A stretch of DNA of 64,000 nucleotides from Amycolatopsis tucumanensis (lineage in GTDB: Bacteria; Actinomycetota; Actinomycetes; Mycobacteriales; Pseudonocardiaceae): NCBI RefSeq assembly GCF_021654135.1, contig NZ_JAKGSD010000024.1, forward strand, positions 1-64,000. Direction: 5' to 3'. Each line of letters starts with the position of its first letter. Position 1 is the stretch's first letter. Shown here piece by piece: positions 18,035 through 25,697 of the stretch. Under the pieces are notes generated by a model that did not search any database, was not told the origin of the DNA, and saw only the letters and a list, made by a program, of their open reading frames with translations. Both the position numbers and the translations under genes were made by a program.

Positions 18035-18055
18035 TTGAATCATCGAATGATTTAA
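18035..18055. promoter_or_regulatory. 21-bp near-palindromic operator upstream of dehydratase
   Basis: TTGAATCAT-CGA-ATGATTTAA (18035-18055) is symmetric at 8 of 9 positions per arm, with the inner AATCAT/ATGATT arms perfect. It lies 40 bases before the GTG of the dehydratase gene. Its form (odd, 3-base centre, AT-rich arms) resembles operators of FadR-type GntR regulators of sugar-acid catabolism, but no GntR gene is present in the window. Confidence 0.6.
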
Positions 18056-18094
18056 CGTTCGGAGCGCACGTACTCGACGGAGAGGAACAGGCTC

Positions 18095-19819
18095 GTGACG
18101 GGGCAGAGGCGCAGCGCGGCGTGGTTCGGGGCGACCGGCCGCGCGGGGATGATCTACCGGTCCTGGATGCGCAACCAGGGCTTCGGGGCCGAGGTGTTCG
18201 ACGGCAGGCCGGTCATCGGCATCGCGACCAGCGCGTCGGAACTGGCGCCGTGCAACGCGCACCTGACCCGCGTGGCGGAGGCGGTCAAGCGCGGGGTGTG
18301 GCAGGCGGGCGGGTTCCCGCTGGAGTTCCCGACGATGGCCACCGGCGAGACGCTGATGCGGCCGACGGCGATGCTCTACCGCAACCTGATGGCGATGGAG
18401 GTCGAGGAGCTGATCCGCGCCAACCCGCTCGACGGCGTGGTGCTGCTCTCCGGCTGCGACAAGACGACCCCGGCGATGCTGATGGCCGCCGCGAGCGTCG
18501 ACCTGCCCGCCGTGATGGTCACCGGCGGCCCGATGCTCAACGGCAAGTACCGCGGCGCGGACGTCGGCTCCGGCACGCACGTCTGGAAGTTCGAGGAGGA
18601 GCTCAAGGCCGGGCGCATGACCCAGGAGGAGTGCTTCTTCGCCGAGGGCTGCATGGCGCGCTCGAACGGGCACTGCATGACGATGGGCACCGCGTCGACG
18701 ATGGCGTGCATGGCCGAGGCGCTGGGCATGCAGCTGCCCGGCTCGGCGACCTGGCCCGCGGTCGACGCGCGGCGGTTCGAGATCGGGCAGGCCGCCGGGC
18801 AGCGGATCGTGGAGATGGTCGAGGAGGACCTGCGCCCGTCGCACATCCTCACGCGCGAGGCGTTCGAGAACGCGATCCGGGTCAACGCCGCGATCGGCGG
18901 GTCGACGAACGCGATCATCCACCTGCTCGCGATCGCCGGGCGCGCCGAGGTGGACCTCACGCTCGACGACTTCGACACGCTCATCCGCGAGGTCCCGACG
19001 CTGGTGAACCTGATGCCGTCGGGCAAGTACCTGATGGAGGACTTCTGCTACGCCGGCGGCCTGCCGGTGGTGATGCGGCAGCTCGCCGAAGCCGGTCTGC
19101 TGCACACCGGCAGCGTTTCGGTGACCGGCAAGCCGGTCGGTGAGAACGTGGCCGGGGCGGAGAACTTCAACACCGACGTGATCACGACCGTCGAGGAGCC
19201 GTTCCAGCCGGCCGGCAACGGCACCGCGGTGCTGCGCGGCAACCTGTGCCCGGGTGGCGCGGTGATCAAGCAGTCGGCCGCGTCCCCGCACCTGCTCAAG
19301 CACCAGGGGCGGGCACTGGTGTTCGACACGGTCGAGGACTACCACGCCGTCGCCGACGACCCTGACCTCGACGTGGACGAGACGAGCATCCTGGTGATCC
19401 GCGGCGCCGGGCCGAAGGGCTACCCGGGCATGCCGGAAGTCTCGAACGTCGCGCTTCCCGCCAAGCTGCTGAAGGCGGGCGTGACGGACATGATCCGGAT
19501 CTGCGACGGGCGGATGAGCGGCACCGGGTACGGCACGGTCGTGCTGCACGTGACACCGGAGTCCGCGGCGGGCGGGCCGCTCGCGCTGGTGCGCACCGGT
19601 GATCTGATCACGCTGGACGTGGCGGCGCGGACGCTGAACGTCGAGGTGTCCGACGAGGAGCTGGCCGCGCGGCGGGCGTCCTGGCAGGCGCCGGAATCGC
19701 CCTACACCAGCGGGTACACGTGGCTCTACACGGAGCACGTGCTACAGGCCGACCAGGGCGCGGACTTCGACTTCCTGCGCGGATCCCGGGGCCACTCGGT
19801 CCCGCGCGATTCGCACTAG
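18095..19819 (+). CDS. IlvD/Edd-family sugar-acid dehydratase
   Basis: A 574-residue Fe-S dehydratase. The three cluster cysteines are Cys53 (ELAPCNAHL), Cys121 (SGCDKTTPAM) and Cys194 (NGHCMTMGTAS). It resembles the arabinonate/galactonate/gluconate-type dehydratases more than the biosynthetic dihydroxy-acid dehydratase, judging from the N-terminal RSWMRNQGF and MTQEECFFAEGCMARSNGHC block. The reaction would convert an aldonic acid to the 2-keto-3-deoxy acid. Start GTG 18095 has GGAGAGGA at 18079-18086. A palindromic operator is upstream. Its 3' end overlaps the convergent LysR gene by four bases. Confidence 0.85.
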   Translation: MTGQRRSAAWFGATGRAGMIYRSWMRNQGFGAEVFDGRPVIGIATSASELAPCNAHLTRVAEAVKRGVWQAGGFPLEFPTMATGETLMRPTAMLYRNLMAMEVEELIRANPLDGVVLLSGCDKTTPAMLMAAASVDLPAVMVTGGPMLNGKYRGADVGSGTHVWKFEEELKAGRMTQEECFFAEGCMARSNGHCMTMGTASTMACMAEALGMQLPGSATWPAVDARRFEIGQAAGQRIVEMVEEDLRPSHILTREAFENAIRVNAAIGGSTNAIIHLLAIAGRAEVDLTLDDFDTLIREVPTLVNLMPSGKYLMEDFCYAGGLPVVMRQLAEAGLLHTGSVSVTGKPVGENVAGAENFNTDVITTVEEPFQPAGNGTAVLRGNLCPGGAVIKQSAASPHLLKHQGRALVFDTVEDYHAVADDPDLDVDETSILVIRGAGPKGYPGMPEVSNVALPAKLLKAGVTDMIRICDGRMSGTGYGTVVLHVTPESAAGGPLALVRTGDLITLDVAARTLNVEVSDEELAARRASWQAPESPYTSGYTWLYTEHVLQADQGADFDFLRGSRGHSVPRDSH

Positions 19820-20691
19820 GTGGCGTCGAGGCAGCAGGCGACGAAGTCGGCGACGACCGGGTTGTCGTCGTCGGCCGGGTGCCAGGCGATGCCGACGCGG
19901 GTCGGGCTGAGGCCGCGCACCGGGCGGTAGACGATGCCCGGCCGGGCGTAGAAGCGGGCGGCCGATTCGGGAGCGAGCGCGATGCCGTAGCCGTTGGCGA
20001 TCGCGCTCAGCCACTCGTCCGGCTGGTCGGTCACCGCGCCGATGCGCGGCTCGCCCTCGCGTTCGTCCGCGCCGAGCCAGTGGTCGCGCCACCAGCCGGT
20101 CTCGGCCGGGGCGGCGACGTACGGCTCGTCCCACAGCTCGCGGAACTCGATCTCGTCGCGGCAGGCGAGCGGGTGGGAGGCGGGCAGCGCGACCCAGCGG
20201 GGTTCGCTGAGCAGCTCCCGCACGCGGAGTTCGTCCTGGCCGGGGAACGGGAGGCGCAGCAGCGCGACGTCGACGTCGGCCGCGGCGAGCCCGGCGGTCG
20301 GGTCCGACCAGGCGGCCTGCCGCATGTCGACCCGCCACCCCGGACGGCGGCGGCCGAACGCGGCGATGATGGCCGGCGTCGCCTCGTTGGCGGCGCTGGC
20401 CAGGAAGCCGACGCGCAGCACGCGCTTGCCGGCCGCACGGGTCTCGCGGCAGGCGTGGTCCCACCCGTCGAGCAGGGCGGGCACCCGGTCCGCCAGCACC
20501 CGGCCGGCGTCGGTGAGGGCCATCCCGTGGCGGGAGCGGGTGAACAGCGTCGTGCCGAGCTGCGCTTCGAGCTGTTTGATCTGCTTGGTGAGCGCGGGCT
20601 GGGACACGAAGAGCCGCTCCGCCGCGCGCGTGAGGTGCCCCTCCTCGGCGACGGCGGCGAAGTAGCGGAGCAGGCGCGTGTCCACGTCCAT
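19816..20691 (-). CDS. LysR-family transcriptional regulator
   Basis: A 291-residue LysR protein: N-terminal winged helix with LTRAAERLFVSQPALTKQIKQLEAQLG (seen in parts at residues 19-46), then a periplasmic-binding-protein-like effector domain. It diverges from the DoxX-type gene and is convergent with the sugar-acid dehydratase. By the usual LysR rule the divergent DoxX gene is its likely target, although the intergenic gap is short (11 or 62 bases, depending on the DoxX start). Confidence 0.87.
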   Translation of the reverse strand: MDVDTRLLRYFAAVAEEGHLTRAAERLFVSQPALTKQIKQLEAQLGTTLFTRSRHGMALTDAGRVLADRVPALLDGWDHACRETRAAGKRVLRVGFLASAANEATPAIIAAFGRRRPGWRVDMRQAAWSDPTAGLAAADVDVALLRLPFPGQDELRVRELLSEPRWVALPASHPLACRDEIEFRELWDEPYVAAPAETGWWRDHWLGADEREGEPRIGAVTDQPDEWLSAIANGYGIALAPESAARFYARPGIVYRPVRGLSPTRVGIAWHPADDDNPVVADFVACCLDAT

Positions 20692-20753
20692 GCCTTCAGG
20701 TTATGAGAGCAGGTATTGGACGCGCTGCCGCCGCCGCGCCGAACCTGGTGGTC

Positions 20754-21089
20754 ATGTACGTGACAGTGACTGTGCTGACGATCGTGCTGAACGCCGCGAT
20801 CGCGATCGCGGACTTCGCCAGAGCGCGGTTCGTGCTGGCGAACTCCGCGGCGGTGGACGTGCCGGAGTCGTGGCTGCCGCTGCTGGGGGCGCTGAAAGCC
20901 GCCGGTGCCGTGGGGCTGCTGATCGGGCTGCTGGGGGTGCGGTGGATAGGGATCGCCGCGGCGGCCGGGCTGGTGTTGTTCTTCACGGGCGCGTTGGTGG
21001 CGCATGTGCGTGCCAGGGTGTTCGGCAACATCGCGGTGCCGGGACTGTTCCTGACCCTCGCCGCGACGAGCCTCGCGCTCAGCCCGTGA
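20754..21089 (+). CDS. DoxX-family membrane protein
   Basis: About 111 residues with four hydrophobic segments; ESWLPLLGALKAAGAVGLLIG is the conserved second-helix region of small DoxX-like proteins and HVRARVFGNIAVPGLFL is the last loop and helix. Start ATG 20754 (MYVTVTVLT) gives the usual family length; ATG 20703 would add 17 Ala/Arg-rich residues and leave almost no promoter before the divergent LysR gene. Function of small DoxX proteins is poorly known (redox or membrane stress). Its 3' half has been copied downstream at least three times in decayed form. Confidence 0.78.
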   Translation: MYVTVTVLTIVLNAAIAIADFARARFVLANSAAVDVPESWLPLLGALKAAGAVGLLIGLLGVRWIGIAAAAGLVLFFTGALVAHVRARVFGNIAVPGLFLTLAATSLALSP

Positions 21090-21106
21090 GCCGCAGCGGT
21101 GGGGTC

Positions 21107-21577
21107 GGGCCGGCCCGCACTGAAAGCCGCCGATGCCCCGGGCCGCTGATCGGACTGCGCTGGATCAGACTCGCCGCGACCTCCGGCTGGCGTGTTCTTC
21201 ACCGGGGCACTGGTCGCGCACGTGCGGGCCAGTGTCACGACAACATCGCCGTGCCCGCCCTGTTCCTGGCCCTCGCCGAGACGAGCCTCGCACTCACCCC
21301 GTGAGCCACAGCGTGCCGGAATCTTGGCTGCCCGCCCTGGGGCGCTGAAAGCCGCCGATGCCCCGGGCCGCTGATCTGACTGCGCTGGATCAGACTCGCC
21401 GCGACCTCCGGGCTGGTGTGCTCTTCACCGGGGCACTGGTCGCCCACGTGCGCACTGCTCGGGGTGCGGTGGATCGGGATCGCCGCGGCGGCGGGGCCGG
21501 CATTGTTCTTCCTCGCGGCGCTCATCGCGCGTGCGCGCGCCCGGGGTTCAGCAACATCACCGTGCCGGGTTGTTGCG
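21107..21577 (+). pseudogene. Decayed tandem copies of the DoxX 3' half
   Basis: The 500 bases after the DoxX stop are made of damaged copies of its own second half. Copy A (about 21110-21304) retains CTGAAAGCCGCCG, CACGTGCGGGCCAG, AACATCGCCGTGCC and GAGCCTCGCACTCACCCCGTGAG. Copy B (about 21313-21450) starts GTGCCGGAATCTTGGCTGCC, matching the parent at 20858, and stops after the HVR segment. Copy C (about 21454-21577) matches the GVRWIGIAAAAG segment through AACATCACCGTGCCGG. All contain frameshifting deletions, and none encodes a full protein. Copies A and B share private changes (GCCGATGCCCCGGGCCGCTGATC), so one was probably copied from the other. Confidence 0.85.
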
Positions 21578-21604
21578 CTCAGCTGAGGGACCCGGGCGTC
21601 AGCA

Positions 21605-21636
21605 GACCGCCGGGGTCGGCAGGACGCCCGGCGGTC
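21605..21636. terminator. Hairpin between DoxX remnants and F420-type gene
   Basis: Ten-base arms GACCGCCGGG (21605-21614) and CCCGGCGGTC (21627-21636) enclose a 12-base loop. It lies 10 bases beyond the stop of the minus-strand F420-type oxidoreductase gene and could end transcription from both sides. Confidence 0.65.
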
Positions 21637-21646
21637 CGCCCGCCCC

Positions 21647-22600
21647 TCAGCCCTTGAGCTGAGGCAGCACCTTCGACGACCAGGCGTCGAAGAACTTGTC
21701 CTGCTCCGGGCCGATCTGCGACACGTACACCTCGTCGAACCCGGCGTCGGCGAACTGGCGCACCGCCTGCGCGTGCGCGTCGGCGTCCGGGCCGCACGGG
21801 ATCTGGCCCGCGACCTGCTCCTCGGTCACCACCGGCACGGCCTGTTCGAAGTCCCGCGGCGTCGGCAGGATCCGGCCGAGGCTGCCGGGCAGCAGGTCGC
21901 TCGCCCACAGCCGGTGCGCGGTCTCCCGCGCCTGCTCCGCCGAATCGGCCCAGCACACCTTGAACCCGCCCTGGATCGGCCCCCGCCCGCCGGCTTCGCG
22001 GTAGGAGTGGACGAGCTCGCCGTCGGGCATCACTGTGGCGAAACCGTCCGCGATCTTCGCGATCCGGCGCGCCGTCTTCGGCCCGAACGCCGACACGTAG
22101 ATCGGCACCGGCTGCTCCGGCAGCGTGTAGATGCGCGCCTGCTCGACCGTGTAGTGCTTGCCGTAGTGGGTGACCTGCTCGCCGGTGTGCAGCTTGCGGA
22201 TCACCTCGACGGCCTCCTCCAGCATCTCCAGCCGCCGCGAGCCGGGCGGCCACGGATCGCCGAAGATGTGCTCGTTGAGCGCCTCACCCGAGCCGACCCC
22301 GAGCACGAACCGGCCCTCGCACTGCACGGCCGCCGTCGCCGCGGCCTGCGCGATGATCGCCGGGTGGATGCGCACCGTCGGGCAGGTCACCGCCGTCGTG
22401 ATCGGCAACGAGACCGCCTGCGACAGCGCGCCGATCACCGACCACACGAACGGGCTGTTGCCCTGCTCACCGGTCCACGGGTGGAAGTGGTCGGAGATCC
22501 ACAACCGCTCGAACCCGGCCTGTTCCGCCTTCTTCGCCTGTTCCACCAGCTCGCGAGGCCCGTGCTCTTCGCTGGACAGGAAGTATCCGACGCTCACCAT
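21647..22600 (-). CDS. F420-dependent LLM-class oxidoreductase (G6PDH-like family)
   Basis: A 317-residue luciferase-like TIM-barrel protein. ISDHFHPWTGEQGNSPFVW and LGVGSGEALNEHIFG are signatures of the F420-dependent group related to glucose-6-phosphate dehydrogenase Fgd (TIGR03557 kind), in which the DHFHPW motif lines the F420 and substrate pocket. The natural substrate is not predictable; relatives reduce or oxidise diverse alcohols and hemiacetals. The start ATG at 22598-22600 gives MVSVGYFLSSEEHGP. It lies downstream of the STAS gene on the same strand with a 22-base gap and may be co-transcribed. Confidence 0.85.
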   Translation of the reverse strand: MVSVGYFLSSEEHGPRELVEQAKKAEQAGFERLWISDHFHPWTGEQGNSPFVWSVIGALSQAVSLPITTAVTCPTVRIHPAIIAQAAATAAVQCEGRFVLGVGSGEALNEHIFGDPWPPGSRRLEMLEEAVEVIRKLHTGEQVTHYGKHYTVEQARIYTLPEQPVPIYVSAFGPKTARRIAKIADGFATVMPDGELVHSYREAGGRGPIQGGFKVCWADSAEQARETAHRLWASDLLPGSLGRILPTPRDFEQAVPVVTEEQVAGQIPCGPDADAHAQAVRQFADAGFDEVYVSQIGPEQDKFFDAWSSKVLPQLKG

Positions 22601-22622
22601 GTGCCGGGGCTACCCGCGGAGC

Positions 22623-22943
22623 TCAACCCTCACGCACCGCGGCGAGCGGTTCGAACCCGGACATCTCCAGCACCCGCCGCACGGGTGACACGGGCGCGAC
22701 GACCAGGTCCAGCTCCATCTGCAGCACCTTGAGCCGCCCGGCGAGGGTGAACAGCACACGCAGGCCCGAACTGTCCAAATAGGTCACGTCCGTGAGGTCG
22801 ATCGAGACGCGCATGGCGTCGTTGTCGATCGCGGTGAAGATCTGGTCCTGGACGGTGGACGCGTTCGCGAGGTCGATCTCGCCGCTGACCCGCAGCAGGA
22901 CGTGACCGCCGTCGTTTTCGGCGTCGACGGTGGCCGACGTCAT
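22623..22943 (-). CDS. STAS-domain anti-sigma factor antagonist
   Basis: A 106-residue SpoIIAA/RsbV-like protein. The phosphorylatable Ser is in DVTYLDSSGLRVLFTL, preceded by the usual LANASTVQDQ helix. It is translationally coupled (ATGA overlap) to the SpoIIE phosphatase/kinase gene upstream, which carries both a PP2C and an RsbW-like domain. The pair therefore looks like a self-contained partner switch: the kinase domain phosphorylates, and the phosphatase domain reactivates, this antagonist. Confidence 0.87.
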   Translation of the reverse strand: MTSATVDAENDGGHVLLRVSGEIDLANASTVQDQIFTAIDNDAMRVSIDLTDVTYLDSSGLRVLFTLAGRLKVLQMELDLVVAPVSPVRRVLEMSGFEPLAAVREG

Positions 22944-24544
22944 TCCGCGGGCCCGATCGTGCGGCGGATCATGACTTCCGTCCCGTGCGCGTGGTGGTCG
23001 ATGCGGACCTCGTCCCCGCAGCGGTGCATCAGCAGCGTTCCCCGGCCACGGTTCTCGCCACGCGGCGGTCGCCAGCGGCCCTCGTCACACACGGTCGCGA
23101 TCACGTCCTGCCCCCGCAGTTCAATCCGCACCTTGATCACGCCGCCGGCGGGCCCGTAGGCGTGCTCCACGGCGTTCGAGGTGGCCTCGCCGACCGCGAC
23201 CAGCAGGTCGGCCGTGGCGTCCGCGCTCGCGCCGACGACGGTCAGCCACCGCCGCATCGCGGACCGGACCTCCTTCAACGACTCCGGCACCGCCGGCACG
23301 GTCATCTCCAGCGGGCCGACGTCCGCGCCGTTCTGGCGGCGCACGGTCAGCAGCGCCACATCGTCGTCCGGGGTGTCCTCGCCGATCAGCTCGGCCATCA
23401 CGTCGGCGCAGACGGTCTGGGCCTGACCCGGGTGCACGGCGGCGCGCAGGCGGTCGAGCCCGTCGTCGAGGGCGACGCCACGCCGCTCGACCAGGCCGTC
23501 GGTGTAGAAGCAGACCACCGAGCCCGGCGGCATCTCCGTCACCGTGACACGGCGGCGCACGTCTCGCAGGGCGCCGATCGGCGGGTCGACGGCGACGTCG
23601 AGCAGCCTGGCCCGTTCGCCCTCGCGGCCCTGCACGGGCACCAGGTGCCCGGCCGAGGACACGTGCAGGCGCTCGAAGTTCGGCTCGATCAGCGCGTACA
23701 GCACGGTGGCCATCATCCCCGGCTCGAAGTGCTGCATCTTGCGGTCAAGGTTGGCGAGCACTTCGGCGGGGTCGCCGCCCTCCAGCGCGAAGGCCCGCAA
23801 CGCACTGCGCATCCGGCCCATGACGATCGCCGCGGGCAGGCCGTGCCCGACCACGTCGCCGATCACCACGCCGAGCCAGCCGTTGGGCAGGAGGAACACG
23901 TCGTACCAGTCGCCGGCGATGGCGCCCTCGTCACCGGGCACGTACCGCGCGGCGAGTTCGAGACCGGGCACGACCGGCAGCTGGGTCGGCAGGAGGCTGC
24001 GCTGCAGCTCGGCGGCCGCCGCGCGCTCGGCCTTGGAGCGCTGGGCGTGGGCGGCGAGCGCTATCCGGTCGGCGGCCAGCTGGAGCAGCTCGACGTCCTC
24101 CGGCGTGAACTCCCGCGGCGAGAGCGACCCGACGTGCAGCACGCCCAGGGCCTCGCCGCCGACCAGCAACGGGACGCCCAGCAGGGTCTGCAGGCCCTTC
24201 TCCCAGAGCAGCCGGTTGACCACCGTCGTCGAGTCGACCCGCTGCAGCTGCACCGGCTCGCGGCGGGCGACGACCTGCCCGGCGAAGCCCTTGCCGACCG
24301 GCACGCGGACGCCCTGCGCCACCTCGGTCTCGATGCCGCGCGCGGCGACCGCCACCAGCTCCCGACCGCCCGGTTCGAGCAGCAGGACAGCGGCGGTGTC
24401 GGAATGCAGGACCTGGCGGACGCGGTCCAGGAGCTCGGGAAGCAGGTCCTCGGTGGTGAGGTGGGCGAGCGCGCTGTCGCTGACGAGACCGATGCGCTGG
24501 AGCTTGTGTTCAGCTTCCAGTCGCGCGCTGGCCGATGTGGACAT
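22940..24544 (-). CDS. GAF-SpoIIE phosphatase-RsbW kinase fusion
   Basis: A 534-residue three-domain regulator. Residues about 20-165 form a GAF sensor (LLLEPGGRELVAVAARGIE, LLGVPLLVGGEALGVLHVGS). Residues about 175-375 form a SpoIIE-type PP2C phosphatase (GDWYDVFLLPNGWLGVVIGD, CFYTDGLVERRG). The last 130 residues are an RsbW-like GHKL ATPase (LLVAVGEATSNAVEHAYG, GRGTLLMHRCGDEV). It should integrate a small-molecule or redox signal and set the phosphorylation state of the STAS protein encoded next. The target sigma factor is not in the window. Confidence 0.88.
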   Translation of the reverse strand: MSTSASARLEAEHKLQRIGLVSDSALAHLTTEDLLPELLDRVRQVLHSDTAAVLLLEPGGRELVAVAARGIETEVAQGVRVPVGKGFAGQVVARREPVQLQRVDSTTVVNRLLWEKGLQTLLGVPLLVGGEALGVLHVGSLSPREFTPEDVELLQLAADRIALAAHAQRSKAERAAAAELQRSLLPTQLPVVPGLELAARYVPGDEGAIAGDWYDVFLLPNGWLGVVIGDVVGHGLPAAIVMGRMRSALRAFALEGGDPAEVLANLDRKMQHFEPGMMATVLYALIEPNFERLHVSSAGHLVPVQGREGERARLLDVAVDPPIGALRDVRRRVTVTEMPPGSVVCFYTDGLVERRGVALDDGLDRLRAAVHPGQAQTVCADVMAELIGEDTPDDDVALLTVRRQNGADVGPLEMTVPAVPESLKEVRSAMRRWLTVVGASADATADLLVAVGEATSNAVEHAYGPAGGVIKVRIELRGQDVIATVCDEGRWRPPRGENRGRGTLLMHRCGDEVRIDHHAHGTEVMIRRTIGPAE

Positions 24545-24601
24545 GATGCGAGACTAGCCCCTGCCCAGGTCGTAGAAACCTGTGGTTTCCGAGGATTCGG
24601 G

Positions 24602-25351
24602 TCATTCCCGCCACGGTTCCGCCTGAGTTGCCGGGGCGAGCAGGGTCGACGATACCGCAGGCCAGGCGGTGCTGTCCGGGTCGATCAACGCGAAATGGCC
24701 CGCATTGGGGAGGACGATCAGACGCGCACCGGGGTTGACCTCCCGGTAGGCGCGGGAGAGCTCCGGGGGAACCACCTCGTCCGCGTCGCCGTGCACGAGC
24801 ACGACGAGCCCGGCCGGCGACGACAACCGCGCCGGGTCGAGTCCGTCCGGCGGGACGTCGCCGAGGAACGCGCGGACGGCGCCGTCGCCGAGGCCGAGCC
24901 GCGTGGCCAGGGCGAGGTCGGCGACCGGCGCCAGCGCGACGGTGGCGGTGAGGCCTGGTGGGGGCGCGGTCGCCGCGGCCAGCAGGGCGAGGTGGCCGCC
25001 CGCGGAATGCCCGGTCAGGACCACCCGGCCCTCGAACTGCCCGGCGAGTTTCACCGGCAGGTCACGCAGCGCGGCGGCGACGTCGGCGGCGGCGAGGCGG
25101 GGCTCGCCGGGGACGCGGCGGTACTCGATCGAGAGGACGTTCGCGCCCGTCCGTGCCAGGGCCGACGCCATCGGCCGGGTGTGCAGCCGGTCGTAGGCGG
25201 GCCGCCAGAAGCCCCCGTGGACGACGACGATCAAGGGCGCGTCCGGGCGGCCCTGCCAGTGGTCGGCGACGTGGTCGGGCTCCGGGCCGTAGCGGAACTG
25301 CCCGTCCGGCTCCGGCGCCGGGCGGGTGAGGACCGAACGATCTTCCGTCAT
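24602..25351 (-). CDS. Alpha/beta hydrolase (esterase/formamidase-like)
   Basis: A 249-residue alpha/beta hydrolase. The oxyanion motif HGGFWR (about 45-50) and the nucleophile Ser116 in TGHSAGGHLALL are clear; the likely acid is in LVVLVHGDADEVVP and the His in NAGHFALID near residue 220. HGGFW-type proteins include kynurenine formamidases and carboxylesterases, but none of the kynurenine genes is nearby. The upstream 346 bases are non-coding. Start ATG at 25349-25351. Confidence 0.82.
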   Translation of the reverse strand: MTEDRSVLTRPAPEPDGQFRYGPEPDHVADHWQGRPDAPLIVVVHGGFWRPAYDRLHTRPMASALARTGANVLSIEYRRVPGEPRLAAADVAAALRDLPVKLAGQFEGRVVLTGHSAGGHLALLAAATAPPPGLTATVALAPVADLALATRLGLGDGAVRAFLGDVPPDGLDPARLSSPAGLVVLVHGDADEVVPPELSRAYREVNPGARLIVLPNAGHFALIDPDSTAWPAVSSTLLAPATQAEPWRE

Positions 25352-25568
25352 CGGCCGGCCGCCTCCACAAAATCACTCGTTCGGGTGGCGCGGGGCGCGC
25401 CCGCGCCATGGGCTCGGTGTTGCCGGGCCGGTATTGGACCTCGGCGGGCCCGCCTTGCCGGGCCGGCGCCACGGGGGGTTGGTGTTTCGACCCGGACCCG
25501 CGGCCACGTCCGGCCTTGCGGCCGACGACGCGCCCAGTGGTGCGACCCAGTCTCACTACCTGGCGTCG

Positions 25569-25592
25569 CGGCCCGGCTTCGCAGCCGGGCCG
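25569..25592. terminator. Hairpin downstream of parC
   Basis: Perfect 10-base arms CGGCCCGGCT (25569-25578) and AGCCGGGCCG (25583-25592) close a TCGC tetraloop. It probably works as a second terminator behind the one next to the parC stop. Confidence 0.6.
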
Positions 25593-25659
25593 GTCTTGCG
25601 CCCAGTGTTGCGGCCGACCCCGCGGGCCGACCCGCGACCCGACCCCGCCGCCCGACCCT

Positions 25660-25690
25660 GCGGGCCCCGCGCCCGGAAGCGCGGGCCCGC
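25660..25690 (-). terminator. Hairpin terminator at the parC 3' end
   Basis: GCGGGCCCCGCG (25660-25671) pairs with CGCGGGCCCGC (25680-25690) with one bulged base and an 8-base loop, immediately after the parC stop codon on the minus strand. Confidence 0.65.
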
Positions 25691-25697
25691 ACCGGAA

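Larger units (their letters stand above)
25352..25697. other. Non-coding gap with strong hairpins
   Basis: No convincing gene is seen in this 346-base, Pro/Gly-codon-rich stretch. It contains two hairpins annotated separately and short internal repeats (GCGCCCAGTG near 25528 and again near 25608). It must hold the promoter of the alpha/beta hydrolase gene and the end of the ParC transcript. Confidence 0.6.

Noticed and set aside
20703-20753. Extended DoxX start at ATG 20703
   Set aside because: The extra 17 residues are Ala/Arg-rich, unlike the family, and would leave only 11 bases before the LysR start.
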